From Eutreptiella sp. 'Long Island Sound 2002' (taxonomy: Eukaryota; Euglenozoa; Euglenophyceae; Eutreptiales; Eutreptiaceae): a stretch of DNA of 64,000 bases. Where the stretch lies: NCBI GenBank assembly GCA_964036045.1, contig OZ038391.1, positions 45,728,711 to 45,792,710 of the forward strand. Direction: 5' to 3'. Within the stretch, counting starts at the first letter, position 1. Each line of letters starts with the position of its first letter. The translations under genes were made by a program, and so were the position numbers. Of this stretch, positions 12,263 through 22,376 are shown piece after piece. The notes under the pieces are model-generated. The model was not told the origin of the DNA, did not search any database, and saw only the letters and a program-made list of their open reading frames with translations.

Positions 12263-13316
12263 AGTAACAAAGCGACACTTGCAAAACAAGTGGGCCCAAG
12301 AGTTGCGAGGAAACAAAAGCACGAAAAAAGAGAAATTCGACATTTGTCCGACCTCGGCATTTCTTTCGTCACACGCACTTCCAACGAAGGCTCAACATTA
12401 TTCAACATTACATCACGTTGAGGTGGAAAAAATTCGACTTAGTTCTTAAGATGTGCAAACGTGCAAACATGGTTGGACATCTTGCTTCAACTTTTCCCGT
12501 AACGTGAAATCTTGCCCAACTATCTTGTCGACGTTTCATTTTGAAAGAGACTATGATTCGCGCGTGTATGCGTGCGTACAATTACTAATGGCAAGGGGAA
12601 CGCCCATGAGCCTTGAGAATTTCAGGTGCAAAGCGATCGTCGAGAGATTGAACAAAAATACAAAAAAAAGGCGTGATGAAACGTTCACGAAGTGTGACCT
12701 GGTACACCTTTCTATGGGACTCGGAGATCATTGGGAGCGAACGACAACATTCGAAGAGCGGAAAGTTGCTGATTTCTTCGCGTCTTCACATCACGGCGGA
12801 AAAACATTCTAAGTGCAATGGATTTCTGCCACGAACCTGATGAAGCCATGCTGACAGTCTCCCGATGGTAAAGGATGTGAAACCAGATCCCTTCCAGTCA
12901 CCGTTGGGGTGAATCTTAGCGGCGGCTTTCGTTCCGGAAATTCCGGTTTACGCAAGTTTCCTCAACAACTTCATACACATCCGATGCGGTGTTTTCGTTG
13001 TACGCACAAAAGAACGCTGCTGCACATACTTGCCGAAGGTTTCGAAGGACACGGGTTCATCGGACTGCGTGAATGAAGACTTCCAATTACAACAAATGCA
13101 TGAACTTTGGCCCACACGCAAGATCTTGTACCTTTGCAATGATGTTTTGTTGGCATCTAGTCCACTGCTCGTGCCGTGCATGAACCTATACAAGCCCAAC
13201 CAAGGAGTAATTTGAAAATGAAATGTTCATGAGAAAGTATCAAGTTTTTTGTTTTGGTAACGTATGTACTATTATCCATGCAACGGTTGCATGCCCTATG
13301 GCGCTAGCAAGACTGG
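12263..13316. other. Intergenic, one unidentified short frame
   Basis: This lies between the PSMD9 start and transposon X. A plus-strand frame at 12453-12812 (119 codons, ending TKCDLVHLSMGLGDHWERTT-type sequence and HHGGKTF) has unremarkable composition and no motif that I know. It is divergent from PSMD9, so it could be a small gene or an exon, but nothing confirms it. A second open stretch at 13030-13215 is equally unsupported. Confidence 0.3.
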
Positions 13317-14810
13317 TTGACACAGGAGGAACTCAAGGACATGGAGTATTGGTGTGACCGTTTAGGAGAAGCGTGGGGTAAGTTGCAATGGGGTGTTACC
13401 CCATGGGTACCTTGGGCTGTTGTGCATAGCGCCTATTTCGCACGCCGGTTTGGCAGTTTGTACATCTTCCGCAGTATTCCAACGGAATACAGGAACCAAC
13501 CGTTCAAAAGGCATCTCAAAAACTTGATGCACGGTTGGTGCCTTCGGCGGCCACGCATCACCCGTCTCGGAATGAGACATGTGGTGCACACCGACGCCTT
13601 GAACATTCCCTGCGTGCGCGCTACAGGGTATTGCCGCGCGATGGCTCAGTGCGCACTACAAAGACATAGCGCGGGTCATAGCGCGCGCTATGGCTCGGGG
13701 TCTTGGGTTTGTAACCCCATGTCCTAATAAGCAGGGCAAAAACGCCTATTTCTCTAAAGTTTCAGATGCTTCCGGCACCGCAAGTGACGTTGTCAATGTC
13801 AGGAAAGATTGCAAACATTTTGGGCCCCCACTATGGGTGGTCCTTGTGGAAGAACGAGGACCTTTTGGCGGACCTAGTTGAGTTTTTTTGCTCAGGGTCT
13901 GCCGTCCAACGGTCTTTGTGGGCCAAGTTGGAAAAAAGGGTCCCCGTGTCTGAAGCAGAGAAGAAGCGTCGCAGGACCGAGGCTGCCAACGCCGTCACAC
14001 CCCTGTCGGTGGTGGACTTGGTCCTGCTCCTGAAGATTCCGAGAAGAAGGTATTATTGCGCGCGCTTTGCATGTGACATTGCGCGCACTTCCGCTCATAG
14101 CACGCGCTTCGTTGACTTCTGCGCGCGCTACGTTCTCATGTTGCACGCGCTATTTTCCTCAGGTACAAAGATTTGATTACTTGGACCCGAAGTAAGGTCC
14201 CCACACACCTTTTTTCTCTACCGTCCTATGCTAGTTTCGCCACACAATGGAACCAGCTTGCAAGTAGGCAGCATTTAGAGGTTGACGTGCACACATATGG
14301 CGCCACGGTCTTTTCGCAGTGGCCCCTGCAGCACTTTTTCGACTATATATTTTCCTTTGATTCCATTGTTTCTAACCTCCAATACCCCAGGGAGTGCCAA
14401 GGAGAGCTGTGGATCATTGTGAGGGGGGATGGGTTGCCTTGTGGGGGGGAATCATGGTGCCAGATGTCCATTTCCTTTGCCAACCATGGTCACTTGGCAA
14501 GGACGTTGTCCTACCACTGGACTGTTAACGTCGCCCTTTGTGGTGAGAAGTCCACCTCTGTGTTGTCTGAGGTCTGGGCTAACAATCTTGCTTTTCTCCA
14601 GAGTGCCATTGACAGTGGTGTGGTTCCCATCCGGGGTGCATCGAGACGCTGCAGGATTTTCTGCGGTGGGGATAGCCCTTGGCTGCGTCGGTTGTCGGGT
14701 GTAACTACACATTGGATGGCAGGTAGTCTGTTCACTTACATGACGTGGTGCAAGTTCATTGCAACATGGTTGCAACAGGATGTGGATAGAACCACCGAGC
14801 GAGATGAGCA
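13317..14810 (+). pseudogene. Transposon X gene, 5' part (split by insertions)
   Basis: Three exon-like blocks read forward. About 13317-13594 contains FGSLYIFRSIPTEYRN and LKNLMHGWCL. About 13806-14052 ends PLSVVDLVLLLKIPRR. 14162 onward contains LWIIVRGDGLPCGG and FCGGDSPWLRRLSG. The intron at 14053-14161 has a clean GT donor and CAG acceptor and consists mostly of GCGCGC-type palindromes. The VRGDG and GGDSPWLR motifs could hold the acidic residues of a DDE transposase, and the layout recalls CACTA/Plavaka-type elements, but the family is not certain. The frame is broken at 14810 by E1 and resumes at 41341, where it stays open across the target site if E1b is removed. Confidence 0.5.
14053..14161 (+). 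repeat. X-specific palindromes filling an intron
   Basis: Between donor AAG|GTATTA and acceptor CTCAG|GTAC the sequence is mainly GCGCGC-cored motifs (TTGCGCGCGCTTTG, TTGCGCGCACTT, TGCGCGCGCTACG). The same motif family occurs at 13600-13700 in another probable intron, with the perfect palindrome CATAGCGCGCGCTATG, and again at about 42130-42180 downstream. Confidence 0.75.
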
Positions 14811-15329
14811 TGTAACTACGAAGCCAACCCCAGATACTGTACATTCGCCAACTCTTGGTCAACTCCATGTCGAGAGCATTCAACTTGCATTTACTTTTGC
14901 ACTGTGTTGTTGCTACGCCTTGTGCATGAAACGTGAGGAACTATTGATATTTTACAGCTTTTGGTTGCGTTGCTTTGTTGTTATGATGCAATGTGTGGGT
15001 TTTTTTGGGTCGAAGCCAACTTTTTGGAAGCCAAGTCAAAGTTGGCGCGCCAACTTGGCACGTGGCGCGCGCCAATTGCCAAGTTGGCGCGCCAACTTGG
15101 CGCGCCAACTCTTGAGTTGGCGCGCGCCAAGTCCGGTTTTGGCGCGCGCCAACTGCCCCATCCTTCCTCTTCTTTTGCACCCTTCATGCATTCCCTTTCC
15201 CTTCTAGGCATTTCACTTTATTATGCCTCCAAAGCAACCCAAGAAGGGCAAGGGGAAGAAGGTGACAGTCACCGACCCCACGTCTGCCCCCGCTGCACCA
15301 CCTAACCCCGAGGTGCAGCCGGTGCTTGA
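14345..15329 (+). repeat. 985-bp direct repeat flanking E4, left copy
   Basis: This is nearly identical to 27371-28355 over exactly the same length (offset 13026 throughout, only scattered substitutions seen). It comprises the last 466 bp of X before the E1b insertion and the first 519 bp of E1b. E4 begins at the base after this repeat ends and stops at the base before the other copy begins. Confidence 0.95.
14811..15329 (+). mobile_element. E1b 5' end (left duplicate), truncated at E4
   Basis: It begins TGTAACTACGAAGCCAA directly after GAGCA, the same junction as at 27836/27837. It contains the E1 leader with GGCGCGCC palindromes (15050-15160) and the first codons of gene A from ATG at 15222, cut off at 15329. 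It belongs to the same insertion event as E1b and is not an independent copy. Confidence 0.92.
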
Positions 15330-15547
15330 TCCTTTATCTACCGGGGGAACGGGGTCATTTTTGGGGTAACCGGTCACTTTTTTGAAGTAGGGGTATATAG
15401 AGGTTTTTTGAGGTGGCGGACTTGTGTAACATAGTGGTTTGCATTGGTTCGTTTACTAGTAATGTACATTAGCACATTTGTCACTTTTCATGCCCTGTGT
15501 TACCCCCACTTGTTATCTAACTTCGTGCCCTTGCCGTGCAGCCCAGG

Positions 15548-15564
15548 TGTAACTACGAAGCCAA
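15548..15564 (+). repeat. E1 left terminal inverted repeat
   Basis: TGTAACTACGAAGCCAA; it matches the reverse complement of 22360-22376 over 17 bp. The first 13 bases are shared with E3, which makes E1 and E3 members of one group. Confidence 0.93.
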
Positions 15565-15777
15565 CCCCAGATACTGTACATTCGCCAACTCCTGGTCAAC
15601 TCCATGTCGAGAGCATTCAACTTGCTTGTACTTGTGCACTGTGTTGTTGCTACGCCTTGTGCATGAAACGTGAGGAACTATTGATATTTTACAGCTTTTG
15701 GTTGCGTTGCTTTGTTGTTATGATGCAATATGTGGGTTTTTTGGGTCGAAGCCAACTTTTTGGAAGCCAAGTCAAAG

Positions 15778-15835
15778 TTGGCGCGCCAACTTGGCACTTG
15801 GCGCGCGCCAACTCCGGTTTTGGCGCGCGCCAAGT
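15778..15835 (+). repeat. E1 palindromes in the gene A leader
   Basis: GGCGCGCC and GGCGCGCGCC cores with AA/TT arms, separated by about ten variable bases, immediately upstream of the gene A start codon. Matching leader clusters are at 15050-15160, 28068-28185 and 49078-49170 in the other copies; their number and spacing vary between copies. Confidence 0.9.
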
Positions 15836-15903
15836 GCCCCATTCTTCCTCTTCTTTTGCACCCTTTATGCATTCCCTTTCCCTTCTAGGCATTTCACGTT
15901 ATC

Positions 15904-18157
15904 ATGCCTCCAAAGCAACCCAAGAAGGGCAAGGGGAAGAAGGTGACAGTCACCGACCCCACGTCTGCCCCAGCCCCAGCCCCCGCTGCACCACCTAACC
16001 CCGAGGTGCAGCCGGTGCTCGATGCCCACATCGCCAACGTGGGCTCCGAGCACTTCCCCGGGGGCTATTTTCCCATCCCCTACACCCTCACCTCCCCGGA
16101 CGCCGAATCCTTCCCCCAGCTCCCCCCCCTCCGCGAACCCCTGGAGGCCGCCCTCTTCGGCAAGTGGGACCGTCCGGGCAATCCCCACTTGGTCTGGCGA
16201 ATTGACGCCACCCGTGTTAACTTCGCCCTGACCAGGGGGGTTCTTAGCAGGTTCTGCTGTGCCGTGATGGGCCGGTACCCCACGACGCTCGCGGTCGAGT
16301 TGAAGCTTTCTCAAGTCACCCTTGAGGCCTTCAACAAGACCCTGAAGCTGTGCACTGCTGCAGCGTCAAAAGAGTTCGTTAACGTTCTCGACCTGCAGGA
16401 GATGCCGCCTCAGGGTCTCGACCCCGAGGAGCAGTGGCTGTGGGTGGATCCAGTCAAAAAAAGTGGCTGGACGCACCGCACGGCCACTGACGCCGTTGTG
16501 CGGTACCAGACGGTGAAGGTGCCGGCGTGGGATGCAGTAGCTCCCACGGAGTTCTCCACCAACCGTCGCCTGCGCACCCACATCCCTGACATCACCCACC
16601 CCACCCTCTACAGCACCGACGCCCCCTTCACCATGCTTGGCATGGGTTGCCCCCACCCCTCCTTCCACAACTCCTACCCCGTCGCCAACCACAACATCCC
16701 CAACCCCCCCATCGTCACGGAGGAGGGTTTTGCCGCGGCGGGCTACCGCCAGTATGACCGCATCATCCCCGAGGATCTGTGGGCCAAACTGGCGGAGCTC
16801 GCCACGGTGGAACTCAACCCGTCGATGCTCGAGGAGGTGGACCTCCGGGCCCCCGGGGAAGGTGGGGGGCGCTATCAGACGACGGTCTCCAGCGTCCCCC
16901 ACTGGCTCCCGGACGACCTGTGGCAGGCTGTTCTGGCCCTGCTGGGGTTCTCCCTCCCACCGCTGCAGGGACTTGAGGCCTTGTGCCCCAAGATCATCGA
17001 GCGGTGGGAGGCAGAACCCTGGAAGGGTTTCCAGATCCCCCACCGCGATTTTGCACTGTCAGTGAAACAGTCACTGCAGTGCATGGTCGTGTTCATCCCC
17101 CTCACCACCTCTCCCCCGTCCAAGTCCCTCCAGGTGTGCCCGGGCACGCAGGGGGGCTATCACGCTGCGAATCGGTGGGATATTGTTATCCAACCGCTTC
17201 GCAGCGTGACGCTCCTCCGCGGGACGGTGATCCACCGCGGTGCGGGCGGGCCTGGCCGGGCACTGTTCATCCCGTTTGCACCCGTTGGCTACCGGTCGCG
17301 CATGCTGACCGTAGAGCCGGAGAGTGTAACGGAGCTGATGAACAATGTTCCGGTGATGCCCTCCGAGCTTCTGGCCGAGGGGGCTGCAGTCGGGTCCCCT
17401 CTGGGCACAGAGGCCAGTGTGAACTACAGCCCCCTCGACCAGGGGTCTGAGGAGGCCGAGGCAGCCGCCACCGACCCCGTGCCTGCCCCCCAAGAGGTGG
17501 ACATGCCGGAGGCGCCGGCGGATGCGGAGGAGAGGCCGGCCGCGCCGGCTGACGCGGATGCCGCCCCCCCCCCCACAGAGTGCGGCACAGGAGGAGGAGG
17601 AGATGCCGGCGGCGCCAGCGGATGCGAAGGCGCCGGCGGATGCGGAGGTGCCGGCGGATGCGGAGGAGAGGCCGCCCCCCCCCCCCCCCGGCAGAGGAGG
17701 ACTTCCTCACTCCCGACGCGATCCCCCAGCCAGTCTGCTTCGTGTCGCAGGCTGAGCAGCCGTTGGACCCCCCGGTGCCCTACATGGGGGACGTCCTCCT
17801 CCTGCAAGAGGGGGTGTCTGCGGGTCTGTTTCTGACCCCCACCGCCCACGCGCACGTGGGGCCCACCACCGCCGCGAGGCGGCCAGAGCGGATGCCTGCC
17901 TCACTCCGCACATCCACCGGTGGTGGCTTCCCCCCCCCGAGGCCACCGACTTCTGCCGCGTGCGCTACACGGCCGGCACGGTGGTGTACTCGTTCGCCGC
18001 ACTGGGCGCTGCGTTCGTGCGGGAGCCAGGGGCCGGCCGCATGGCCTGGATGGCCATGGCCCACTTCACCCCGCCCCTGAGCTCCCAGGACGCCGAGATG
18101 TTGGACCTCGTCCGCGTGGACAAGGCCCGCCGCACCATGTGCTCCTGCAGCGAGAAG
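15904..18157 (+). CDS. E1 gene A, exon 1: 2-oxoglutarate/Fe(II) dioxygenase-like protein
   Basis: The predicted product starts with a Lys-rich tail (MPPKQPKKGKGKK). It has a roughly 330-residue region of unknown fold, then a double-stranded beta-helix core: IPHRDF (His380, Asp382), SLQCMVVFIPLT, VCPGTQGGYH, LLRGTVIHRGAGGPGR (His444, Arg452) and FIPFAPVGY. This is the HxD...H...R order of phytanoyl-hydroxylase, TET/JBP and related dioxygenases, which oxidise small molecules, proteins or modified DNA bases; the substrate here is unknown. The exon ends CSCSEK at a GTGTGC donor. The frame changes in runs of C at about 17566-17576 and again near 17931-17939 (a third long run is at about 17683-17695), so the coding sequence is broken or these runs are miscounted. 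Exon 2 begins at 18513. Confidence 0.72.
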
Positions 18158-18512
18158 GTGTGCCCGCGCGGTGCCTTGCATGCATGCGATGTTGTCACAC
18201 GTGACACGAATTTGGCGCGCGCCAAATAGCAGATTGGCGCGCCAACTTCGCAGTTGGCGCGCGCCAACTTCCATCTTGGCGCGCGCCAAGTCACCGGTTG
18301 GCGCGCCAAGTGTTCGGTTGGCGTGCGCCAAGTCAAGTTTTGGCTCGCCAAATAGCTAGTTGGCGCGCGCCAAGTGCCGTTTTGGCGCCTGAATTTAATT
18401 CGTTGGGTTTTATCGGAAACGTTGTTCTGTGGCTGGTTTTCGAGTTGTCTTCGCTGTTGCAGTGGTGTCGTTGTGTGCATTGTTTTATGCTTGTGTTGTT
18501 GCGCATTTGCAG
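18158..18512 (+). repeat. E1 gene A intron filled with palindromes
   Basis: Donor AAG|GTGTGC, acceptor TTTGCAG|GTCCCC, phase 0. About half of its 355 bp is TTGGCGCGCGCCAA-type palindromes (18205-18390) with short variable linkers. E3 has an intron at the same protein position (37609-37885) with a quite different repeat. Confidence 0.75.
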
Positions 18513-19778
18513 GTCCCCATCCACTACGCCAATTTTCAATTGGAAGTGGACCCGCGTCCGGTGCCCGTGCCGGCCGGGGCGGAGGAGGTGGAGGGGCAGC
18601 CGCAGGAGCAGCGGCAGGAGCAGCGGCAGGAGCAGCGGCAGGAGCAGCGGCAGGAGCAGCAGGAGGGGTTGGAGGTGGATGTGGACGTGGTGGTGGATTG
18701 GGAAGTTCCGGAGGTCCCGGAACCGGCGGACTTCGGGGACGCCTTGCACAGCCCCGACAAGTTCCTGAAGGTGACGTCCGCCGAGGCGACGGCGGTGGAC
18801 GTCGTCGATGGGGGGGGGACGATCATCAGCCGCCTGTTCCAGGCGCAGGTGATTCGGCGGGGTTCGGGACAGAATAGGGTGGTGGAGTGCCCGTTCTGGG
18901 CAGTGGTGCAGGGGAAGGGGGGGGTGCAACCATGGGTTGTCTCCGTTGTGCCCTTTGTGCAGGTACGCCCCCCCTCCACGCACAACCGGCTCCTCCTCTG
19001 CAGCATTGACGCTTTGGGACAGCTGCAGAGGTGGAAGCAGTGTGAGTGGAGCGACGTGCGGGCCATTGCCCCCGCCCCCCACTTGAAGGAGGCAGCGCAG
19101 GCGTTTATGCTCCGCTTCCAGAAGCAGCTCGTGGGGAGAGGGCCGAAGGGGGAGAAGGGGGGCAGGGCCGCATCCGACGTGTCTGGGGACCCCTCCCTGC
19201 AGAGCAAGGGCCGCACGGAGCAGCAAGCTAGGGGCTCCAGGCGCCCTCGCCCCACGACCACCCCCCGGGAGGCAGCACAGGCAGCGCAGGCAGCGGGAGA
19301 CGGGGGGGGGGCACGGGAGAAGGCGGAGATTCTCCGCCTGGAGGCGGAGAACAAGCTGCTGCGCGAGCAGCTGAAGGCGGCGGAGGCCGCCCGCAAGACG
19401 GCACAGGACGCGCTCACCGGTGAGCGCGCCTTGTGGGAGTGGCGGGAGAAGGGGTGGGAAAAGCAGAGGGGGGAGTTGCAGCAGCAGGTGACCGCCACGG
19501 CGCAGGTGCGTGTAGTTGGGGGGGGGGCAGAGGGTAGTGCCGACCCCGACCATGGGCAGCATGTGCTGTACGTGCAGGCGGCGGCGGTGGAGTTGCACTC
19601 TGCACTCAGCGCCCAACGCCATGTGGCCATCAACATGGGGGTCAAAGAGGCCACCCTCACGGAGCTCAAGGGCCTGCTGGACAAGCACCCGGTTGCGCAC
19701 CTGCTTGACCCCAAGCGCATGCGGGCGGAAGAGAGCGAGGGGAGTCAGAGTCAGGGCAGCAAGCGGTCGAAGAAATGA
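18513..19778 (+). CDS. E1 gene A, exon 2: coiled-coil C-terminal part
   Basis: The exon starts right after the intron acceptor (VPIHYANFQLEVDP) and ends with TGA at 19776-19778. An ATG-started open frame also exists from 18429, but that start lies within the intron. Features in order: an acidic Pro-rich start; a short EQRQ tandem repeat (about 18597-18665); a region with VECPFWAVVQGKGG that is recognisably shared with E3 (VTCPFWVLVASRKG) and more weakly with E5; then a long charged coiled coil (REKAEILRLEAENKLLREQL) and a basic tail. No catalytic motif. It could mediate oligomerisation of the dioxygenase or bridge it to the transposase; that is inference from the shared gene order. Confidence 0.65.
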   Translation, partial: VPIHYANFQLEVDPRPVPVPAGAEEVEGQPQEQRQEQRQEQRQEQRQEQQEGLEVDVDVVVDWEVPEVPEPADFGDALHSPDKFLKVTSAEATAVDVVDGGGTIISRLFQAQVIRRGSGQNRVVECPFWAVVQGKGGVQPWVVSVVPFVQVRPPSTHNRLLLCSIDALGQLQRWKQCEWSDVRAIAPAPHLKEAAQAFMLRFQKQLVGRGPKGEKGGRAASDVSGDPSLQSKGRTEQQARGSRRPRPTTTPREAAQAAQAAGDGGGAREKAEILRLEAENKLLREQLKAAEAARKTAQDALTGERALWEWREKGWEKQRGELQQQVTATAQVRVVGGGAEGSADPDHGQHVLYVQAAAVELHSALSAQRHVAINMGVKEATLTELKGLLDKHPVAHLLDPKRMRAEESEGSQSQGSKRSKK

Positions 19779-19799
19779 GCAGGCACTGGCTGGGCATGG

Positions 19800-19992
19800 T
19801 TTTGGCGCGCGCCAAGTGGTAAGTTGGTGCGCCAAATCCTGATTTGGCGTGCGCCAACAGGGGAGTTGGCGCGCGCCAAATGGGAAGTTGGCGCGCCAAC
19901 TTGCCACTTGGCGCGCGCCAACTCAGGACTTGGCGCGCGCCAACTGACGAGTTGGCGCGCGCCAAATCCTTAGTTGGCGCGCGCCAACTGCC
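19800..19992 (+). repeat. E1 palindromes between gene A and gene B
   Basis: About nine palindromes of the TTGGCGCGCGCCAA / TTGGCGCGCCAA family in 190 bp, starting about 20 bp after the gene A stop and ending before the gene B leader. Confidence 0.92.
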
Positions 19993-20097
19993 TGCCAACT
20001 GTGTGCCATCTGTGTGCGAACGTGCAACAACGTTCCGTTGCATGATCCAACCCGCCTGCCACGTCCTCACGTGCCGCAGGTCTTTGTTTGTGCACCA

Positions 20098-21918
20098 TGC
20101 AGCGGCCCTTTGAGCAGCTGGCGCCCTCAAACTACCGCGACAGGCGCGCGCGGCTGGCACGCCTTCGCGAAGTCGTGGGGGAGATTTTGGGGCCACATTG
20201 GGAAGTACACGTCAAACCCGGCCGCCGCCGCATCCACCTCGTTTGCGGGGAGAGCAAACCCCCCACCCCCGATTTGGAGCTGTTGGCCGCGGCCACTCTG
20301 TGGGAGAGCCGCAAAAATGGCGACAGCTTCCGCAAACTGCAGTACAGCCGGGCACACAGCCAATGGAAGTGCCCATGGGGAACCCTGATGCAGGTGCGAA
20401 AGGCATTGTCCGTCCCCCGTGTCACGGAGGTCCATTTTCAGACGGACGAGGACAATGACATTTTTGGGGCCGCATGCAATCTGTGGCAGAAACTGCAGGT
20501 ATTTTCACCCTGCACCAAAGCGTTTCCCGGCGACCGTTCACGGTGACCCGTTACACACGGCCTGTTTTCTGGCATAGGTGATGTGGCACCGTGACGGCCC
20601 CACGTTCCTGACGGACAACGTGTGGGTGGGCATCTCCTTCGACGGGACAAAGCTCCGGCAGGCCTCCTTCGTGCATTTTGCCGTTGGAGACCTGGGGAGT
20701 CATATGCCCTTGGGCTCTTGGATCTTGCTGCGCGGATCCGAGAAGAAGGCCATCATTTCCCAATTGGCCGAGGTCTATGACCTGAACGCGGACCTCACCG
20801 AGGTGGCGCAGCAGCAAATCCCCGATAAAGGGGGTTACCTGCGTAAGGTGATTTGTTTTTTTATAGCAGACACCAAGGCGCAGGTCATTTTGGGGGGTTG
20901 CTCCTCCTTCACGGCCAAAAACCCCGCAGCTACCGTTTGTTGGCTGTGTGGGAAAAATCGGGCAACCATTCTGCACGAATTTGGTTGCGGGATGGGGGTG
21001 ATTGTCGAGGAGTGGCTGTGGGCGGGGATGATCTGCCCGATCGTGCGCCCCGCCCAGCGGCCCCCCGACTATGGGCTGCATGGTGTGCACCGGCAAGTGC
21101 ACAATGGGCTTTCAGCCCTTGTGAACAGCCTCCACACGGTGCATCGGTGGAAAAGGGGAAAGGCCGTGAGGTGGGTGCAATGGTTCCTGGATCCCATTCG
21201 GATCCAGGCACGGACCGCCACCGGGGTGGCGTTGGAAGAGGAGAGGAAGGATAAGAAGAAGGTGCCCCTGAAAATCGAGCAGACGGCGGCTGCCGAGTGG
21301 GTGAAGAGTGAGGGATGGGACACCATGTGTGACCATCTGGAGGGGGAGGGCCTCCTGCAGCATGTCGTTGACATGGGGGGGGTCGACTAACCAGGTGTCC
21401 TGGACGGACGCCTTCCGGCAATGGGGAAAATCCCTGTTGGCAACAAGCGATGTCGTCTGGAAATCCGGACCATTGCAGTTGCCCGACATGAAAATTCTGC
21501 GAACAGAATTGAAAAAAATGGGGGAGGCCCATAAGGCCTGTGAAATGAACGTCACCCTGTGGGCCCATCTGTGGATTGACCACCTGTTGGGATGGGCCCG
21601 CAGGTGGGGGCACATTGGCATTTTTGCCGCCTTCAAAGGAGAGGGCGGCACAAAGCCCTGAAATGTGAAATCTCAAAGCGCAGCTTTCGAGGTGGAAGTA
21701 AAGGCGGCCGGGTGTCCAGACTGCGGGGGGCCAGAGTGCGGGTGAAGGGGGGCAAGGGGGATCGCACGCGGAAGGGGTGGGGGGAAGTGATCCGCTCAGA
21801 TAATCTGGACTGGGGGTTATATAACAAAAAATTTTCGGTTTGGGAGTCGTCGTGGACGAAGCAAAGGGGGTACATAGAGAATAAGGGGGTCTTCGTCCAG
21901 GCTGAACAAGGCATGTGA
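20098..21918 (+). pseudogene. E1 gene B: putative DDE transposase
   Basis: Exon 1 (20098-20498) starts MQRPFEQLAPSNYRDRR. A 79-bp GT-AG intron (20499-20577) precedes exon 2, VMWHRDGPTF. Candidate catalytic blocks, all shared with E3, are WVGISFDGTK (first Asp), FFIADTKAQVILGG followed by VCWLCGK (second Asp and a Cys pair), YGLHGVHRQV, and the ExRHKAL block. In this copy a 7-bp insertion near 21387 creates a stop, and a one-base loss near 21650 changes the frame before the ExRHKAL block. E1c has neither of these two lesions. The product would recognise the element ends and catalyse transposition. The superfamily is not settled: 2-bp target duplications fit CACTA-like or mariner-like elements. 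Confidence 0.65.
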
Positions 21919-22359
21919 CCTCTATATATGATTTATATGATTGATTTGACAGCTTCTTGCACATTCGCAGTCTTTTGCACATTAATCAAAAAAAGATGCT
22001 ACAATGCTTTCTTTGTGCCAAGTGTGCAAGGGCAGGTGAGGGACGGAATTTCCAGTGACAACAATGGTATGCAAGTCGATGGTTTGATCGGTGGGGGGAC
22101 ATTTGGCGCGCCAAGTCGCAAGTTGGCGCGCCAACTTGTGAATTTGCGCGAGCCCAGGCCCGGGAAGCCAACTTTGGGACTTTTGTACCGTGTAGGAGTG
22201 TTTTCAGCACGAGAGGGGCATGAAACCCGGGTTTTTTCAGGGTAAGAAGTTTCCATTTACACCAAAAAGGAGGAAAAAATCCCTAGGTAGCCAGTGTAAC
22301 AACATAATAGACACCCGCCATGATTTGGCTGCATTCCGAAGCAAGTTGGCGAATGTCTC

Positions 22360-22376
22360 TTGGCTTCGTAGTTACA
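22360..22376 (-). repeat. E1 right terminal inverted repeat
   Basis: The reverse complement of the left end. The equivalent ends of E1b (41324-41340) and E1c (52163-52179) carry one or two substitutions (TTTGTAG instead of TTCGTAG; the last base of E1b is G). Confidence 0.93.

Larger units (their letters stand above)
15548..22376 (+). mobile_element. E1, longest copy (6.8 kb DNA transposon)
   Basis: The terminal inverted repeats are TGTAACTACGAAGCCAA at the left and the reverse complement, TTGGCTTCGTAGTTACA, at the right. A second matched segment (ACATTCGCCAAC) lies just inside both ends. The target duplication is GG (15546-15547 and 22377-22378). It carries two genes on the plus strand: gene A (dioxygenase plus coiled coil, 15904-19778) and gene B (transposase, 20098-21918). 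Palindromes of the TTGGCGCGCGCCAA family fill the leader, the gene A intron, the A-B spacer and the 3' end. Small indels disrupt both genes, so this copy is probably not autonomous as it stands. Confidence 0.93.

Noticed and set aside
15222-15329. An independent truncated E1 insertion at 14811-15329
   Set aside because: The 5' junction (GAGCA|TGTAAC) is the same as that of E1b at 27837, and the piece lies inside the 985-bp duplication, so it is a duplicate of one insertion.
18374-18877. Gly/Ala-rich frame overlapping E1 gene A exon 2
   Set aside because: It is a shadow frame of the EQRQ repeat and Pro/Glu-rich coding sequence; the other frame is the one conserved in E3.
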